DNA of 64,000 bases from DTU013 sp964512095 (GCA_964512095.1 CAZEIH010000001.1:124001-188000), one strand, 5' to 3'. Positions 43,957 to 55,244 are shown, numbered from the stretch's first letter. Numbers and translations are program-made. The notes: generated by a model from the sequence alone, not told the origin.

Positions 43957-44712
43957 TCAGTACACTGTGGTTATGACCGGTGTTGCAAGCCATATGTAGG
44001 TTTTGCCTTCATATGAGTTATATCGGACTGCCATGTTCATATTAATGCTTTTTCCGTTCACATTCACAGTCTCGCTAATAGATGGCGAAAACGCCGAAAC
44101 ACTAACAAGACCGTTATCATGAATTCCTTCAACCTTATTAGCACCAATGCTTTCAAAAGCTCTTATGTACAAATCCTCAATGGCATCCTCCTCCAATTTG
44201 CCAGCAATACTACCCGCCAAAGATATATTAGTCTTATAATCAATCCCTCGTTTATCCAAGCATGCTACTATAGCCGCTACATTCTTTTTAACAGAAGGCT
44301 TGGTAGATGTATCAAAAAAGCTAATGACTACATTACTCTTATCCTTATCCTTTTTTGATCCTGATACTGAAAGCAATATGGTTTTATTTCCATCTATTAT
44401 GTAATTAATCTCCACTCCCTGTGTATAGTCATTTTCGATGGTATTAAAAACCGGAACCTCTTTTGAATACACAGCTCCGATACCACGAACAATTTCTTCA
44501 AGGAGGATGGATGCTGTACCCTCGTCCATAACCTTCCTTTCCGATACTCCTCGTACATATATCTCTGAACTGACAGCAGCTGCACCAGTTTCGTAAAATG
44601 CCTTATATATGGCATCAGCCCCAGAACTAAAATCATTCTCCTTCTGTATCATTATTGTTAAAACGGAAATAAATAAAGCAATAGCAAATATAAGCAGACA
44701 AATTTTTTTCAT
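43957..44712 (-). CDS. ywmB: YwmB-like secreted protein
   Basis: 251 aa with an N-terminal signal/anchor (~1-21) and a single extracellular mixed alpha/beta domain. YwmB-type genes precede murA and spoIID in Bacillus, and the same order here supports the name. No catalytic motif is known or seen. It is followed 47 nt later by murA. Confidence 0.75.
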   Translation of the reverse strand: MKKICLLIFAIALFISVLTIMIQKENDFSSGADAIYKAFYETGAAAVSSEIYVRGVSERKVMDEGTASILLEEIVRGIGAVYSKEVPVFNTIENDYTQGVEINYIIDGNKTILLSVSGSKKDKDKSNVVISFFDTSTKPSVKKNVAAIVACLDKRGIDYKTNISLAGSIAGKLEEDAIEDLYIRAFESIGANKVEGIHDNGLVSVSAFSPSISETVNVNGKSINMNMAVRYNSYEGKTYIWLATPVITTVY

Positions 44713-44866
44713 GTTGAACCCCCTTTTTCTTCGGCAATTGGTTGTTTACCGTAACATGATTACATTACAGTCACAATAAAATTATTGCCTCATAAAAGTG
44801 AGCCTATACATGAAAAATTTCTATATCCTTCACCATTAATGGATGATAAGCATGTTTTTTGAAAAA

Positions 44867-47800
44867 TTAAAGCTCTCCCGCAAAACGCAGTACCTTTTCC
44901 AAAAGCACCATAGCCTCAGCCCGGGTAACAGTATCTCCGGGGCCCAGTATATCAGAAAATCTGCTGGTTATTATCCCGTTATCCTGCGCATAGCGCAGCC
45001 TTGGAAGCAGTGACGCACTGGCCTGACCAATGTCCCTGTAAATAGACATATCAGCCGTGTCCGATGTGGCCTTCTGCCCAGTTTTTAACTCACACACCCT
45101 CATTGCCATAGAGATAAGCAATTCTCTTGAGCAATAGGAACCGGCTTTGTCTTTGTCCACGCCTTTTATTATACCTGCCTTTGCTGCTAATGTCATATAG
45201 TCTGCTCCATAATCTTCGTCCATAACATCTAGCATAAATTTCACACCATCACCTATCGTAAGGTTCTTGGATGGCTCAAAGCTACTTCCCTTAACAGACT
45301 TGAGCTCATGAGTCGCTGCAACATTTCCTATGGACCTTGCAGCATAGCTCCTTGAAGTATCATCATAGAATTCATGCCCCTGGTCTACAGCCGCCATCCT
45401 TCCAGGGACGGGCATTTCAAAGGAAAGTAGCCCCTTCTTGATATCCGGATTAAAGCTACCGACTCCAATTGTTTTCTGCCAACTATCATCACCATCAGGT
45501 AAATAGTATCCAAATGTAGTTCCTGGCTTATACCAGCTTGCTTGGCTGTAATCATATACAATCTTTAGTGGCTTTTGGAATTTTGCAATACTAAAGGTCA
45601 TCCCATCAAGTACGCTTACATCCACTTTTGAAACCGGCGTTTTAAAGGTCATATTACTGACATTGCCTTCAATAGTGCTTTGAGGAGTTATCTCTATTAC
45701 AAAATCGCCGCCATTGGTACCATGGACGTATGCTCCATTGGCGTTAGCTAAAGCACCGGGCCTTACTATGTAGGTATTTGAGCTAGTCCTTAGTATGAGG
45801 TTCTCTCCAAGCATACCCAGAGCCGTAAATACCTTCTGGGATATCCTGATTGAAATTATCTTTGTACCAGAAGGTTCCTTTTTCATATCTATAGTATGGT
45901 CAAGGTTGTTATCAGTTTGAACATGTTGTATGAACCGGTCAGCATTGATCCCTGTTATTCTGATATTCCAGACTCCATTTATGGCTGCATTGTCCTTAAC
46001 TATATAATCCCCGGAGATAACACCGCCGGTATCTTCACTGGAATCATAATCATCGCTTGAGCGCAGTGTTCTTACAGTAACGCTTTGCGTTGGTGCCGAA
46101 AATAAATCCTTATCAGGGTCATATGCATATAGTCTAGCATAATATCTGAAATTGGACCTGAGATCTTCCACTGTAAACTCTGAAGCATTACTTATTTCAT
46201 GCCTTATACTATCTGAATAGCTTATATCCTCAGCAATTTCCAGTGTGTAATCCATTCCTTCCTGGGTGAGCCACTCATATGTGATGCTGTTTTTTGTAAT
46301 GGCATTAGAGCCGCCCTTTACCCCAAATCCCAGAGGGGTGTCAGGAGGTATATCTTTTAATGTTCTCACTATATATGAGTCACTGAAATCAGAACGCCTT
46401 TTTTCACCTGATGCATTTGATGCTTCAGCCTGTATCCAGAAATAATAAACAGTATCCGGGCTCAGATTGTTAACCCTGTAATACGTAGCAAATTCAAGTT
46501 GATCTGGGGTTATTTCCAATCTGTTTGTACTTGCGTCCAAGCGATCAACGGTTCCGTATTCCAGGTAATATACATACTCACTTCTAAAGTCCCACCCCAA
46601 ATCAATAAATGTATCCCCAGTATGGAAATAATTAAATACTGGGACAGTAGGCTTCTCAATTACTTCAGGTAATTCGGGTATTGTAGTGATGATAATGGGA
46701 TCCGAAGGTCCTGAAACCAGATTTACGCTACGCCTTGAGGCTCTTACCCATACAATATATGTTTTATTTGGCTCAAGATCAGTGAGAGTTATGTCAATAT
46801 TATGTCTGCGTTTGTCCTGTACGGCATCAACATCATTTATATCTTCTTCTGTATCGTTAGGAAGTGATGGAAAACCAATAATTTTGTTTGCCGGCAAATT
46901 CTCAAGATCATTGTAATCAATGTCCGGAGAATATTCCACACACCCCACATCAATGGTCACACCGCTGTCGTATTCAACCTTTCGGAATCTCAGCGGGTCA
47001 ATTGTCTCTATGTCATTAGTCTGGTCATTATCATAATTCTTTTCCAGCTCTACTGCGTTGAAGGGAGGAAGCTCCAATGCTCCAGCAGCATCTATTTCGC
47101 TGGTTGTTCTATAATACCAAGACCATCTTTCCCCATCTACAGGGCTCGAATCAGGTCTAGGCGTATTCGAATATTCCTCATACCATGCATTTTGCACTGT
47201 AACTACTGCAGATGTATTTGTTATGCTATCCTTACCCTCTGAGTCCTTCTTGATTCTAAATGGCGGAGTACCTGGAACTAAGGGCTGATCAATGGGACCT
47301 GTTGTAGGCGTTATGATAACCTTCATCGCCGCATCAGACTCTAGTGTTATATGTTGAAGCTCACTTTCGATAAATTCCACATAATCCTTTTTTGCAACTA
47401 TTTTAAAATAATAAGTGGAGTTTGGGATCAGATCCTTTACCTGGTACTTATAGCCAATCAGCTTTGTACCACTCATTACAAAGTTACTTTGATTCATTTT
47501 CACGGAGGCCGCTATCATTGTCCCTGATGGTGGGTCATCAATGAGATTTGGATCATTTATCAACCAAATGTCATACATCACATCTGTATCCACATCTCCA
47601 TTGCCCTTTAAAGGTGTCCTCCACAGAATTACTGCACTATCAGCCTTCAATTCATCCTCATATGAAATGATGACCTCTCCAGCATTGCGAAAATCCGGGA
47701 CAAGCTCAGGTACAGGCGGTATTGAAGGCACCTCAGATTCCTTTACATAAATTTTGGTGGACTGTATTCTTATTCCCGGATACACATCCTGTCCATTCTG

Positions 47801-48880
47801 TGTGATCATGGCTTTTATGACATAATACTTGTCTTCGTCGCCCGGCTGCAGTGTCAGAAAAAACGTGGTGTCATCTGTAGACGCCATATACTCCTCAATA
47901 CTGCTGCCGCTTCCGCTTCCCCTGTATATCTGGTAGGTTACCTTGATATTGCTTTCAGCTAATCCTGTGACAACAGGACTCCATTCCAATCTCCAAATAG
48001 TACCCGCGTCAGTTACAGACATTTTTGTGGTTTTTGCCAGTATGTAGCTGCTTACCACTACCACCGGACTGCTTGATGATCTTTTAAGTTCACTTTCAGT
48101 AGTATCTGGTTCGATCCTAATATAATAAACTCTGCCTGGATCCCTTGCTGTATGTATATATTCAAGCTTCCCCGTTGCTTCATTAACAGTAACTGGCCCA
48201 TTCTGGCTGATTTGCTCCTGCCCTATGTATATTGGAGGGCTATTTGCAAATGACTTGTTTTCAGAAATATAAAGCTTATAGTCCATCCTCTTTCCAGAAT
48301 TCCACACGTCATCCCATTCAATTTTAATCTGATTGGGACCATATGAATACGCATTTATGGCAATATCCGTCATGAATTTAACAGTATTAGAGGAATTGGA
48401 CTCACTACTGGTATATGTGACAGAATCAGCGGTATATGTATAGTAGGCCTTGGCATTAGCATAGTACACTGAGCCTGAGCTCAAATCCTTCAATCTAATC
48501 TCATTGTCAGTATCAGTACTGGCAGGAATATTTCCTTCCTTCAATACTGAAGGCCTGGCAGGCTTGTATGGCTTGTTGATTTCCTGCAAATAGTAGTTCA
48601 TATATATGCTGGACGAGGGAACACCTTCAGGCCGTTTGATGCTGTCGGTCTTTAGGTCAACGTAATACTTATCAAACTCATTGTAACCAATACCGGGCTG
48701 TTCATTATGAACTTCATTATATATGGCCTCTACCCTTAATCTCTCAGGCGCAGGCTGTGGCTCAATGATTGCAGCTGCCAAAGGCAAGGTAACAAGATTT
48801 TGCACCAGCAAAAGTATCGCCAATATGGCAACCACCATTTTCACAGCCATTTTTTTAATTGTATTGTAGCCCTTTCGCAT
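44867..48880 (-). CDS. Giant secreted fibronectin-III protein with C-terminal SLH-like repeats
   Basis: 1337 aa. Signal peptide ~10-38, then repeated fibronectin type III domains, each ending with the pattern YYFKI/YYIRI...A and L.P.T.YY, over residues ~180-960. A beta domain follows (~970-1190). The last ~130 residues are SLH-like (LAAKAGIIKGVDKD; GDTVTRAEAMVLLEKVL). It would be exported and wall-attached. It follows its larger relative at 48917 by 36 nt, so they are probably one operon. Confidence 0.85.
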   Translation of the reverse strand: MRKGYNTIKKMAVKMVVAILAILLLVQNLVTLPLAAAIIEPQPAPERLRVEAIYNEVHNEQPGIGYNEFDKYYVDLKTDSIKRPEGVPSSSIYMNYYLQEINKPYKPARPSVLKEGNIPASTDTDNEIRLKDLSSGSVYYANAKAYYTYTADSVTYTSSESNSSNTVKFMTDIAINAYSYGPNQIKIEWDDVWNSGKRMDYKLYISENKSFANSPPIYIGQEQISQNGPVTVNEATGKLEYIHTARDPGRVYYIRIEPDTTESELKRSSSSPVVVVSSYILAKTTKMSVTDAGTIWRLEWSPVVTGLAESNIKVTYQIYRGSGSGSSIEEYMASTDDTTFFLTLQPGDEDKYYVIKAMITQNGQDVYPGIRIQSTKIYVKESEVPSIPPVPELVPDFRNAGEVIISYEDELKADSAVILWRTPLKGNGDVDTDVMYDIWLINDPNLIDDPPSGTMIAASVKMNQSNFVMSGTKLIGYKYQVKDLIPNSTYYFKIVAKKDYVEFIESELQHITLESDAAMKVIITPTTGPIDQPLVPGTPPFRIKKDSEGKDSITNTSAVVTVQNAWYEEYSNTPRPDSSPVDGERWSWYYRTTSEIDAAGALELPPFNAVELEKNYDNDQTNDIETIDPLRFRKVEYDSGVTIDVGCVEYSPDIDYNDLENLPANKIIGFPSLPNDTEEDINDVDAVQDKRRHNIDITLTDLEPNKTYIVWVRASRRSVNLVSGPSDPIIITTIPELPEVIEKPTVPVFNYFHTGDTFIDLGWDFRSEYVYYLEYGTVDRLDASTNRLEITPDQLEFATYYRVNNLSPDTVYYFWIQAEASNASGEKRRSDFSDSYIVRTLKDIPPDTPLGFGVKGGSNAITKNSITYEWLTQEGMDYTLEIAEDISYSDSIRHEISNASEFTVEDLRSNFRYYARLYAYDPDKDLFSAPTQSVTVRTLRSSDDYDSSEDTGGVISGDYIVKDNAAINGVWNIRITGINADRFIQHVQTDNNLDHTIDMKKEPSGTKIISIRISQKVFTALGMLGENLILRTSSNTYIVRPGALANANGAYVHGTNGGDFVIEITPQSTIEGNVSNMTFKTPVSKVDVSVLDGMTFSIAKFQKPLKIVYDYSQASWYKPGTTFGYYLPDGDDSWQKTIGVGSFNPDIKKGLLSFEMPVPGRMAAVDQGHEFYDDTSRSYAARSIGNVAATHELKSVKGSSFEPSKNLTIGDGVKFMLDVMDEDYGADYMTLAAKAGIIKGVDKDKAGSYCSRELLISMAMRVCELKTGQKATSDTADMSIYRDIGQASASLLPRLRYAQDNGIITSRFSDILGPGDTVTRAEAMVLLEKVLRFAGEL

Positions 48881-48916
48881 ATTTATATCCCTTTCCAGTC
48901 CACTGATTATGTATTT

Positions 48917-51900
48917 CTAGATATCTTCCGTTAGACGTAGCAGCCTGACAAACGCTTCTGCTAGCTCTGCTCTTGATACAGTCCCTCTAGGATTAAATTT
49001 GCCATTTCCATCAAGCCGCATAACATTAATGTCAACTACCATTATTACCGAGGCATAATATTCATCACTAATGTTGCTTTCATCCGATATCACGACTCTT
49101 CCTGCTGGCTTGAGACTTGCCGCATCAATGCCCTTCTTGACACAAAAGAGTCTGCTTAGCACTGCTGCAGTCTGTTGCCTATCCGCATTCCTAACAAGAG
49201 AATTGGGAGGTATTATACCGTCAAGCTTTAGCCTTGTAAGCCTATTTCTAGCGTCAAGCCCTGTGTTTTCAGAAGATTTTCCTATAACCTTTTCATAAAG
49301 CAATATTACTTCAGTACAGGTTACCTTGTTGTTCGGCATAAAACTGGTTTGTACACCAGGAAATACATCCTCCAAATCATATTGCGATACTAGGCTCATA
49401 ATGCTGTTCTCAGCCCAGTGCCCTTTTACATCTCCCGTTGGGTTCTTAGGTGCAAGTATCACATAGCTGCCCGGTCCAATAACAGTGAACCTGGCAAAGG
49501 ACCCTGACTCAACTACACCTGATGTAATCTTTTGCCAGCTAGCTGAGCTGTCATACAGAACATAAGGCACTCTAACACCTTTAGCTGTACCACTTACAGT
49601 AAGGTTAACCGCTAGAGGAGCATCAAAGGATGATACATCTCTAACTGCAAAGGTCAACCTGGACGACTTCAATGTGCTATCTACATAGGCAGAAAGCTCT
49701 TTCTCAATCATTTCCACAAGGTTCCGTGTATATTGGTCAATAAGCTCGGACGATCCGGTCCCTCCCCCAACATATGCGTTCTGAAGCATGCTGAGCATCT
49801 TACTGACCAACCCTGCATCCTCATCATACAGCTTCTCATAAAACATTCCAGCCATATCGCCGTAAGCCACCGAAAAGCCCTGGGCCTGTACTTCCATTCT
49901 GTTCACTTCAGAAACGGGAATCTGATTTGAAGGAAGAGACGGATAGATATCGCCTCCACGTCCTAGGTTCAGTTTCACATAAATATCCTTAACCTCATTC
50001 CTCTCGTAAATATCTTTAGTTATTTCACTAAAGGATGAATCCAGGGTCCCTGGCCTCAATACCAGCTGTGTACCATTTGTCCTAATCGCCAAGCTCTTTT
50101 TCACTGATTTCATTGTATTAACTACGTTTAAAGGTATATATATCTCATCCCTACTTATATTGACTGAAAGGCTTGAGATATCAACCACAAATGTATCACC
50201 TGAGGAATTCTTTAATGCATCCTCAACTCTGTCACCCTTTAGCAGTATGGTAGTGGTGCCTTTTCCCATGGCCACTTTCCAAAAATAACCTTTATCCAGA
50301 TCCTTCATCCTGTCCAGGAAAACAGCCCTCTGCTGTTCCTCCCTATCCTTATTGTCATAGTCCTCTTGGTTAAATTCAGTTCTGAAGCTTACCGGTCCAA
50401 TATATTTAGAATATGATAAAAGATCTGTCTCCACAGGATCAACCTTTACAGCTCGAACCTTTATCAGATACCTAACATTTGAACGCAAGGGCTGCTTTAT
50501 CACAACGCCACCAGGCAGGGCAACATTCATTGTCTTAATCCTAGCATAGTAATGTAGCTCATCAGTTTTAAGCGTTCTTGCTGCTTCGTCAGTATAATAT
50601 GGCAGTATGGAGCCATTTTTATCAGCATAATGTTCCAGGTCACCAGTATTAAGTATCGTATATTCAGCAGAGCCCTCCTCCATAATGGCTATCTCATATC
50701 GGGCATAATTGTCCAGAGGCTTGCCAATCCATTTTATCTCAAGCTGGTGAAAGCTATCCCTTGTCATTAGTCCAGCTTTTTCAAGCACTACGGTATCATT
50801 ACCCTTAGACACCTTAACATCGTAAGCGGTTCCAGACTTTAGTCCTGTTACCCTTCCATAATATGTTCTTCCGTCAGGATCCTTAATAACACTGGATTGG
50901 GCCCTTGTCATTAGCTTATATACAGCGTCAGATGAGGTCTTTATGTATATCCTGAAGTCATCTCCAGTCAAGCCAACAGTTTCATCATTCCACCAAAAGC
51001 CAAGCTCCGGAATCTGTATGACCTCTAATGATGAAGGGGGATCAATAAGGGCAGTAGTAACAGGAATCGAAACCCAAACACTTTCTGATGAAGGCTCCAG
51101 TAGATTTCTGTTATTATCCACTCTTATAGTCTTCAAGCTGAAATAGTACAGCTTGTTTGGAAACATTGCCCTATCCACAGTAAAGGTGCACACTCCGTCA
51201 ATATAGGTGAATCTTCCCTCATAAGAATTAGATTCATCGGCTGGATCAAGGTAAATAACCTTTCTGTCCGGAGCATCTGCTGCATGCCTTCCAAATTCCG
51301 CAAGTAGGCTAGTATACTCTGGGTCGTTTTCATATTCCGCCAGCTCGGCTGTTGGATTTACCTTACTTGTAGTCCTGATTAGCTGATATAGCACATCATC
51401 CTCCTGCCCAGGCCAGGTAAATGTTACACTACTTCCTGAAATCCGCCGGTTTCCGTTGCTATCAACTGCTATTGTAAAGTCTGTCGGCGCCAGAGGCTTT
51501 CTCTTACTATCATCAGGAGGAGTTATGACCAGCAGAACAGTCGTAACCGGAAGAATTGCCGTGTTCATTGATGTCTTCGTTTCAACCTGGTCCCCGTCAG
51601 ACCTCCTACTCACAACCAGCCTGGTCCTTACAAGATAATAGTATGTAGTATTTGGCAGCAGTTCAGGACCGAAAACCGTACGGGGAGTTCTTGTTTCATC
51701 CTCCTGAAGAAGACCACAGCTGATAAGTCTATCAGTATTCTCCTGTGTAAACTGGCTTATCCTTGATATTACAGAAGTACTCTGCACATCATCTGCTCCC
51801 GAAAAGCCAACATCCCCGTTTAAATCCTGTGTTGTACCAATGGGAATGAATTCAGTATTTGTCCTTGTATTCATGTAGATATCATAGTAGATATCATATT

Positions 51901-53971
51901 TATACTCCAGTTCATTGTAATCGGTAGTGTAATTCTTCCAGTCCAGATTAGACACCTTGTCGAATCTTAGGCTAATATTATTACCCTCTCTGTTTCCGAT
52001 AGTAAACTTTGAGTTTTCTTCAAGCTCAAAGCTCATGGGTAGCGGGACATCCAGCTCCACACCATTGAGAGTGGTAAAGCTGGTAATGATGGATCTGTCA
52101 GACATTGCATCAGAGCCGGCAGCTCCCGCCTGTGATGCGCTATCTGCAATAGTCGTATACATTTGCATATAATATACGGTATTTGGAACAAGAAAACTCG
52201 GATATGTTTCATCACCGACAGCCCTGTCTATTGGGCCTGAGGATTCCGTGAACGTACTGTCATCTACATCGTCCCAGGTGAAAAGATCAAAAGCACTAAT
52301 GGTGTATTCTAGCCTGTTTCCCACATCTGTTATATCCGGCGATATAGCACTTATATATTTGACCATTCGGTATTTGACATCATAGCCCTCGTCAGCACCC
52401 CACAGCTTACCATTTACATAGATTGGAGCCTTTGATGGTAACTCTGATTGATTGGTACTGATTAAAAAATGAAAATAGAGATCGTTCTTTATGCTATCCC
52501 AATTACTAGGCTTCTCCCATGAAAGAGTAATATCTGACGACTTAACTGTAATATCCTCTGCTGAAGGGCTATTGACTGTACCAATATTAAGCTCTCTATT
52601 GATAACTGCAATGTTCATCGGCAGAGGAGGTCTGCTTGTATCAACAGTTAGAGTATAAGGCATTGCCAGTGACTCCAGCCTGTCTGTAGAATTTTCAGAC
52701 TTTACTACAATTTTATAATAGACTGTATTGTTTGGATTAATTCCAGATAAAACAGTAATGGCATAATCACCACTAAAATAGGAGTCATCCATACTTTTCT
52801 TAACTTCCCAATCCCCATGCAACGAGGGATCGTCCGTGACCTGTACTTCATAATAAAGTCTGGGGAGATCCAGGCTACCCTGGTTTACCTTGTATATTTT
52901 TACATATATATTATTAGCACTATCCTTTGTCAGCTGAAATCGTATCGGAGTGTTTATATAGGATCTTTCACCTGAAAGCAGGCTACCGTTCTGATTTTCC
53001 GGGGAGCCTACGGTTACAACGGACACAAGTCCAATGTCATTATTGATATCCTTGTAAATAGGCTTAATGTTCATGTAGTAAACAGTACCAGGCAAAATTT
53101 CACTATCAGGCAAAATTTCGTCACTGGGGTCGTCTACCGGCATCTCAGAAGCAGTATCGGCCCTCCCCTCCAGTACAATACTTTGAAAGCCTTGAACATC
53201 GGGACCAGTCACAACCGCTCTTGGGTTCGTTGTGCCTGAAACATATGCTTCATATGTGCCGTCAGTATCCTGGTCGATGAGGATTGCAGCTTGGGAGGAT
53301 CCTGAATTTAACAGGTTCATTCTACTTGAAATGTTGATTCTGAAATTCAAGGTGTTCAAATCCCGTGGATTGTCTATATATATATCATTTAGTGAGTTTT
53401 CCATGAAATCCTTAACGTCTGTAGCCGAGGCCTCCGCGAATACATCACCAAGAACAGGATCTGAGTAATAAGCCTTTGGTATCCTCCAATTCAGCTTCAG
53501 CTTTGGTCGTGCACCTATTTCGCGGCCTCCGCCGGGAATATCGTAAAAAACCTGATCAGGTGTTGACGCAGTGAAAGTAATAGAGGTCAAGAAAAACAAA
53601 AGCCCTCTTCCTGTAGGCTCCCCTACTGGCTTGTTATCACTGTCTACTTCTCCATATAAAGTAACATTTATATCGTATATATAATCCGCCTTAAGGCCTT
53701 TGATAGGTGGAGAAACTGATTCACCCCTAACATATATTGCCTCAGCCCCTACAGCGTTATCAGCACCATCTGGCACATGGTATGTAATTACTGCTAGCTG
53801 AGTGCCCGCAGGCTGATTCCATTTGACAATCAGCTCACCGTTTTGATAGCTAACCACCGATACAGTTACCGGCATCGCTGCCGCATATATATTTAGAGAA
53901 AGACCAGCAAACATGGTGCAAATAAATGCTATGGTAATGACCAAAGTAATATATTTCTTAGTTCGTATCAT
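48917..53971 (-). CDS. Giant secreted fibronectin-III protein with C-terminal SLH repeats
   Basis: 1684 aa from ATG at 53971 behind GGAGGG. Signal peptide ~1-31. Many FN3-like domains carry the repeated exit motif (L.PNTVYYM.., L.PNTTYYYLV) through ~1200. A beta domain with a coiled segment follows (~1230-1500), then three SLH-type repeats (~1510-1684, GHWAENSIMSLV, RGTVSRAELAEAFVRLL). It is a surface scaffold or adhesin-type protein. No enzymatic domain was recognised. Confidence 0.85.
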   Translation of the reverse strand: MIRTKKYITLVITIAFICTMFAGLSLNIYAAAMPVTVSVVSYQNGELIVKWNQPAGTQLAVITYHVPDGADNAVGAEAIYVRGESVSPPIKGLKADYIYDINVTLYGEVDSDNKPVGEPTGRGLLFFLTSITFTASTPDQVFYDIPGGGREIGARPKLKLNWRIPKAYYSDPVLGDVFAEASATDVKDFMENSLNDIYIDNPRDLNTLNFRINISSRMNLLNSGSSQAAILIDQDTDGTYEAYVSGTTNPRAVVTGPDVQGFQSIVLEGRADTASEMPVDDPSDEILPDSEILPGTVYYMNIKPIYKDINNDIGLVSVVTVGSPENQNGSLLSGERSYINTPIRFQLTKDSANNIYVKIYKVNQGSLDLPRLYYEVQVTDDPSLHGDWEVKKSMDDSYFSGDYAITVLSGINPNNTVYYKIVVKSENSTDRLESLAMPYTLTVDTSRPPLPMNIAVINRELNIGTVNSPSAEDITVKSSDITLSWEKPSNWDSIKNDLYFHFLISTNQSELPSKAPIYVNGKLWGADEGYDVKYRMVKYISAISPDITDVGNRLEYTISAFDLFTWDDVDDSTFTESSGPIDRAVGDETYPSFLVPNTVYYMQMYTTIADSASQAGAAGSDAMSDRSIITSFTTLNGVELDVPLPMSFELEENSKFTIGNREGNNISLRFDKVSNLDWKNYTTDYNELEYKYDIYYDIYMNTRTNTEFIPIGTTQDLNGDVGFSGADDVQSTSVISRISQFTQENTDRLISCGLLQEDETRTPRTVFGPELLPNTTYYYLVRTRLVVSRRSDGDQVETKTSMNTAILPVTTVLLVITPPDDSKRKPLAPTDFTIAVDSNGNRRISGSSVTFTWPGQEDDVLYQLIRTTSKVNPTAELAEYENDPEYTSLLAEFGRHAADAPDRKVIYLDPADESNSYEGRFTYIDGVCTFTVDRAMFPNKLYYFSLKTIRVDNNRNLLEPSSESVWVSIPVTTALIDPPSSLEVIQIPELGFWWNDETVGLTGDDFRIYIKTSSDAVYKLMTRAQSSVIKDPDGRTYYGRVTGLKSGTAYDVKVSKGNDTVVLEKAGLMTRDSFHQLEIKWIGKPLDNYARYEIAIMEEGSAEYTILNTGDLEHYADKNGSILPYYTDEAARTLKTDELHYYARIKTMNVALPGGVVIKQPLRSNVRYLIKVRAVKVDPVETDLLSYSKYIGPVSFRTEFNQEDYDNKDREEQQRAVFLDRMKDLDKGYFWKVAMGKGTTTILLKGDRVEDALKNSSGDTFVVDISSLSVNISRDEIYIPLNVVNTMKSVKKSLAIRTNGTQLVLRPGTLDSSFSEITKDIYERNEVKDIYVKLNLGRGGDIYPSLPSNQIPVSEVNRMEVQAQGFSVAYGDMAGMFYEKLYDEDAGLVSKMLSMLQNAYVGGGTGSSELIDQYTRNLVEMIEKELSAYVDSTLKSSRLTFAVRDVSSFDAPLAVNLTVSGTAKGVRVPYVLYDSSASWQKITSGVVESGSFARFTVIGPGSYVILAPKNPTGDVKGHWAENSIMSLVSQYDLEDVFPGVQTSFMPNNKVTCTEVILLYEKVIGKSSENTGLDARNRLTRLKLDGIIPPNSLVRNADRQQTAAVLSRLFCVKKGIDAASLKPAGRVVISDESNISDEYYASVIMVVDINVMRLDGNGKFNPRGTVSRAELAEAFVRLLRLTEDI

Positions 53972-54171
53972 CAATCTAGAACCCTCCGATTATGAAAGCT
54001 AAATCCTCGCTATAACCATAATCCACTGAAAAACACTGTGGCTTAGCAGAGTTTAACGAGGTAGGAGATATCTATCACCTTGCTATATTTATCGGCATCA
54101 AAGTAGCTTGAATTAATGCCTCCCAAAGATATAATCGGAGAAAACGGATAAATGTAATTGAACTGTAATGT

Positions 54172-54507
54172 TTACTTGCGCTTTGATGGTATGTCCTTAT
54201 AGTGTGCCTTGCTAACGAGTATCTGGTTTCTTCCATTTTTAAAAGACTTTCGCACATCATACCCACGCATGACAAGAGTATCATATATTTCATCAGTCTG
54301 ATTATAGTAATTGTTCCCAATGTCTAACACAAGGGTTTCTCCAGGTCTAAGCTCATTTGAAATGTCATTTAAGGTTGTGTCAAACTGCAAGCTCTCGGCA
54401 TTAATAACCTTGCTATCAAGCTCCTCATCATACATAGGCCTGTTCGCGCTTGTGTCAAATTCACTATTATCTCTATTACTTAAGCCCTTACTCCTTGAAT
54501 AATCCAT
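54172..54507 (-). CDS. Hypothetical protein (111 aa)
   Basis: ATG at 54507 behind GGGAGGAT. The hydrophilic N-terminal third looks disordered. The C-terminal part (LRPGETLVLDIGNNYYNQTD) has an alternating alpha/beta pattern. There is no signal peptide. It is not recognised. The 53975..54171 gap before it shows nothing clear. Confidence 0.65.
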   Translation of the reverse strand: MDYSRSKGLSNRDNSEFDTSANRPMYDEELDSKVINAESLQFDTTLNDISNELRPGETLVLDIGNNYYNQTDEIYDTLVMRGYDVRKSFKNGRNQILVSKAHYKDIPSKRK

Positions 54508-54618
54508 ATGCTGTATCCTCCCGTATATGGTAGCAATATCTGAGCGTTCTCTATGTTTTGTTTGTATGATATAGTATTAGCATGAAACATTATTTTTATC
54601 ATTTACGGAGAAATCAGC

Positions 54619-55155
54619 ATGACAGAAAATAAAAATCTGGTTTTAATAGGAATGCCGGGGTCAGGCAAAAGCACTGTAGGTGTTTTGCTTGCAAAAGCGC
54701 TGAAAATGCCTTTTGTTGATACTGACTTACTGATACAGCGTCAAGAAAACAGTTACCTGCAGGAATTGATTGAATTAAACGGAATAGAAGACTTTATAAA
54801 AACAGAAGAACGTATCGTATTGGGGCTTGATTTGGAAAACCACGTTATAGCTACCGGTGGGAGTGTGATCTACAGCCAGCCTGCCATAGACCACCTCAAA
54901 TCTGAAGGAGTGGTTTTTTTCCTTAATTCAAAAATGTATCAGCTTGAGCGCAGACTCAAAAATGCCCAGACTCGTGGTATAGCCATGCAACCAGGCCAGT
55001 CTATAACAGATTTGTATGCGGAAAGAATGCCTCTATATAGAAAATATGCTGATATCGAAATAGACTGTTCAAAAAAGCATATTGAAACCATAATTTTAGA
55101 AATAAAAGAAAAATATTTAAATCTATGTATAAAGAAATGCAAAAGAGGTCAATAA
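54619..55155 (+). CDS. aroK: Shikimate kinase
   Basis: 178 aa. It phosphorylates shikimate at O3 in the chorismate pathway. P-loop GMPGSGKST (~11-19), the DTD motif (~34-36), GGS (~79-81) and the lid/RMPLYRKYAD region (~134-143) are in the family order. ATG follows ACGGAG. It is a lone plus-strand gene with its own terminator. Confidence 0.92.
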   Translation: MTENKNLVLIGMPGSGKSTVGVLLAKALKMPFVDTDLLIQRQENSYLQELIELNGIEDFIKTEERIVLGLDLENHVIATGGSVIYSQPAIDHLKSEGVVFFLNSKMYQLERRLKNAQTRGIAMQPGQSITDLYAERMPLYRKYADIEIDCSKKHIETIILEIKEKYLNLCIKKCKRGQ

Positions 55156-55196
55156 TATAACTGACCTCACAAAATACATTTTGACCCCCTTTACAT

Positions 55197-55225
55197 GGTT
55201 AGTCGCCAGACTAACCACTTTTTTT
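55197..55225 (+). terminator. Terminator of aroK
   Basis: Stem GGTTAGTC/GACTAACC, 4-nt loop, followed by seven Ts on the plus strand. A weaker hairpin (GAGGTCA/TGACCTC) lies just before, at 55145-55168. Confidence 0.85.
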
Positions 55226-55244
55226 GCCCTTTTCCAGTTTATGC

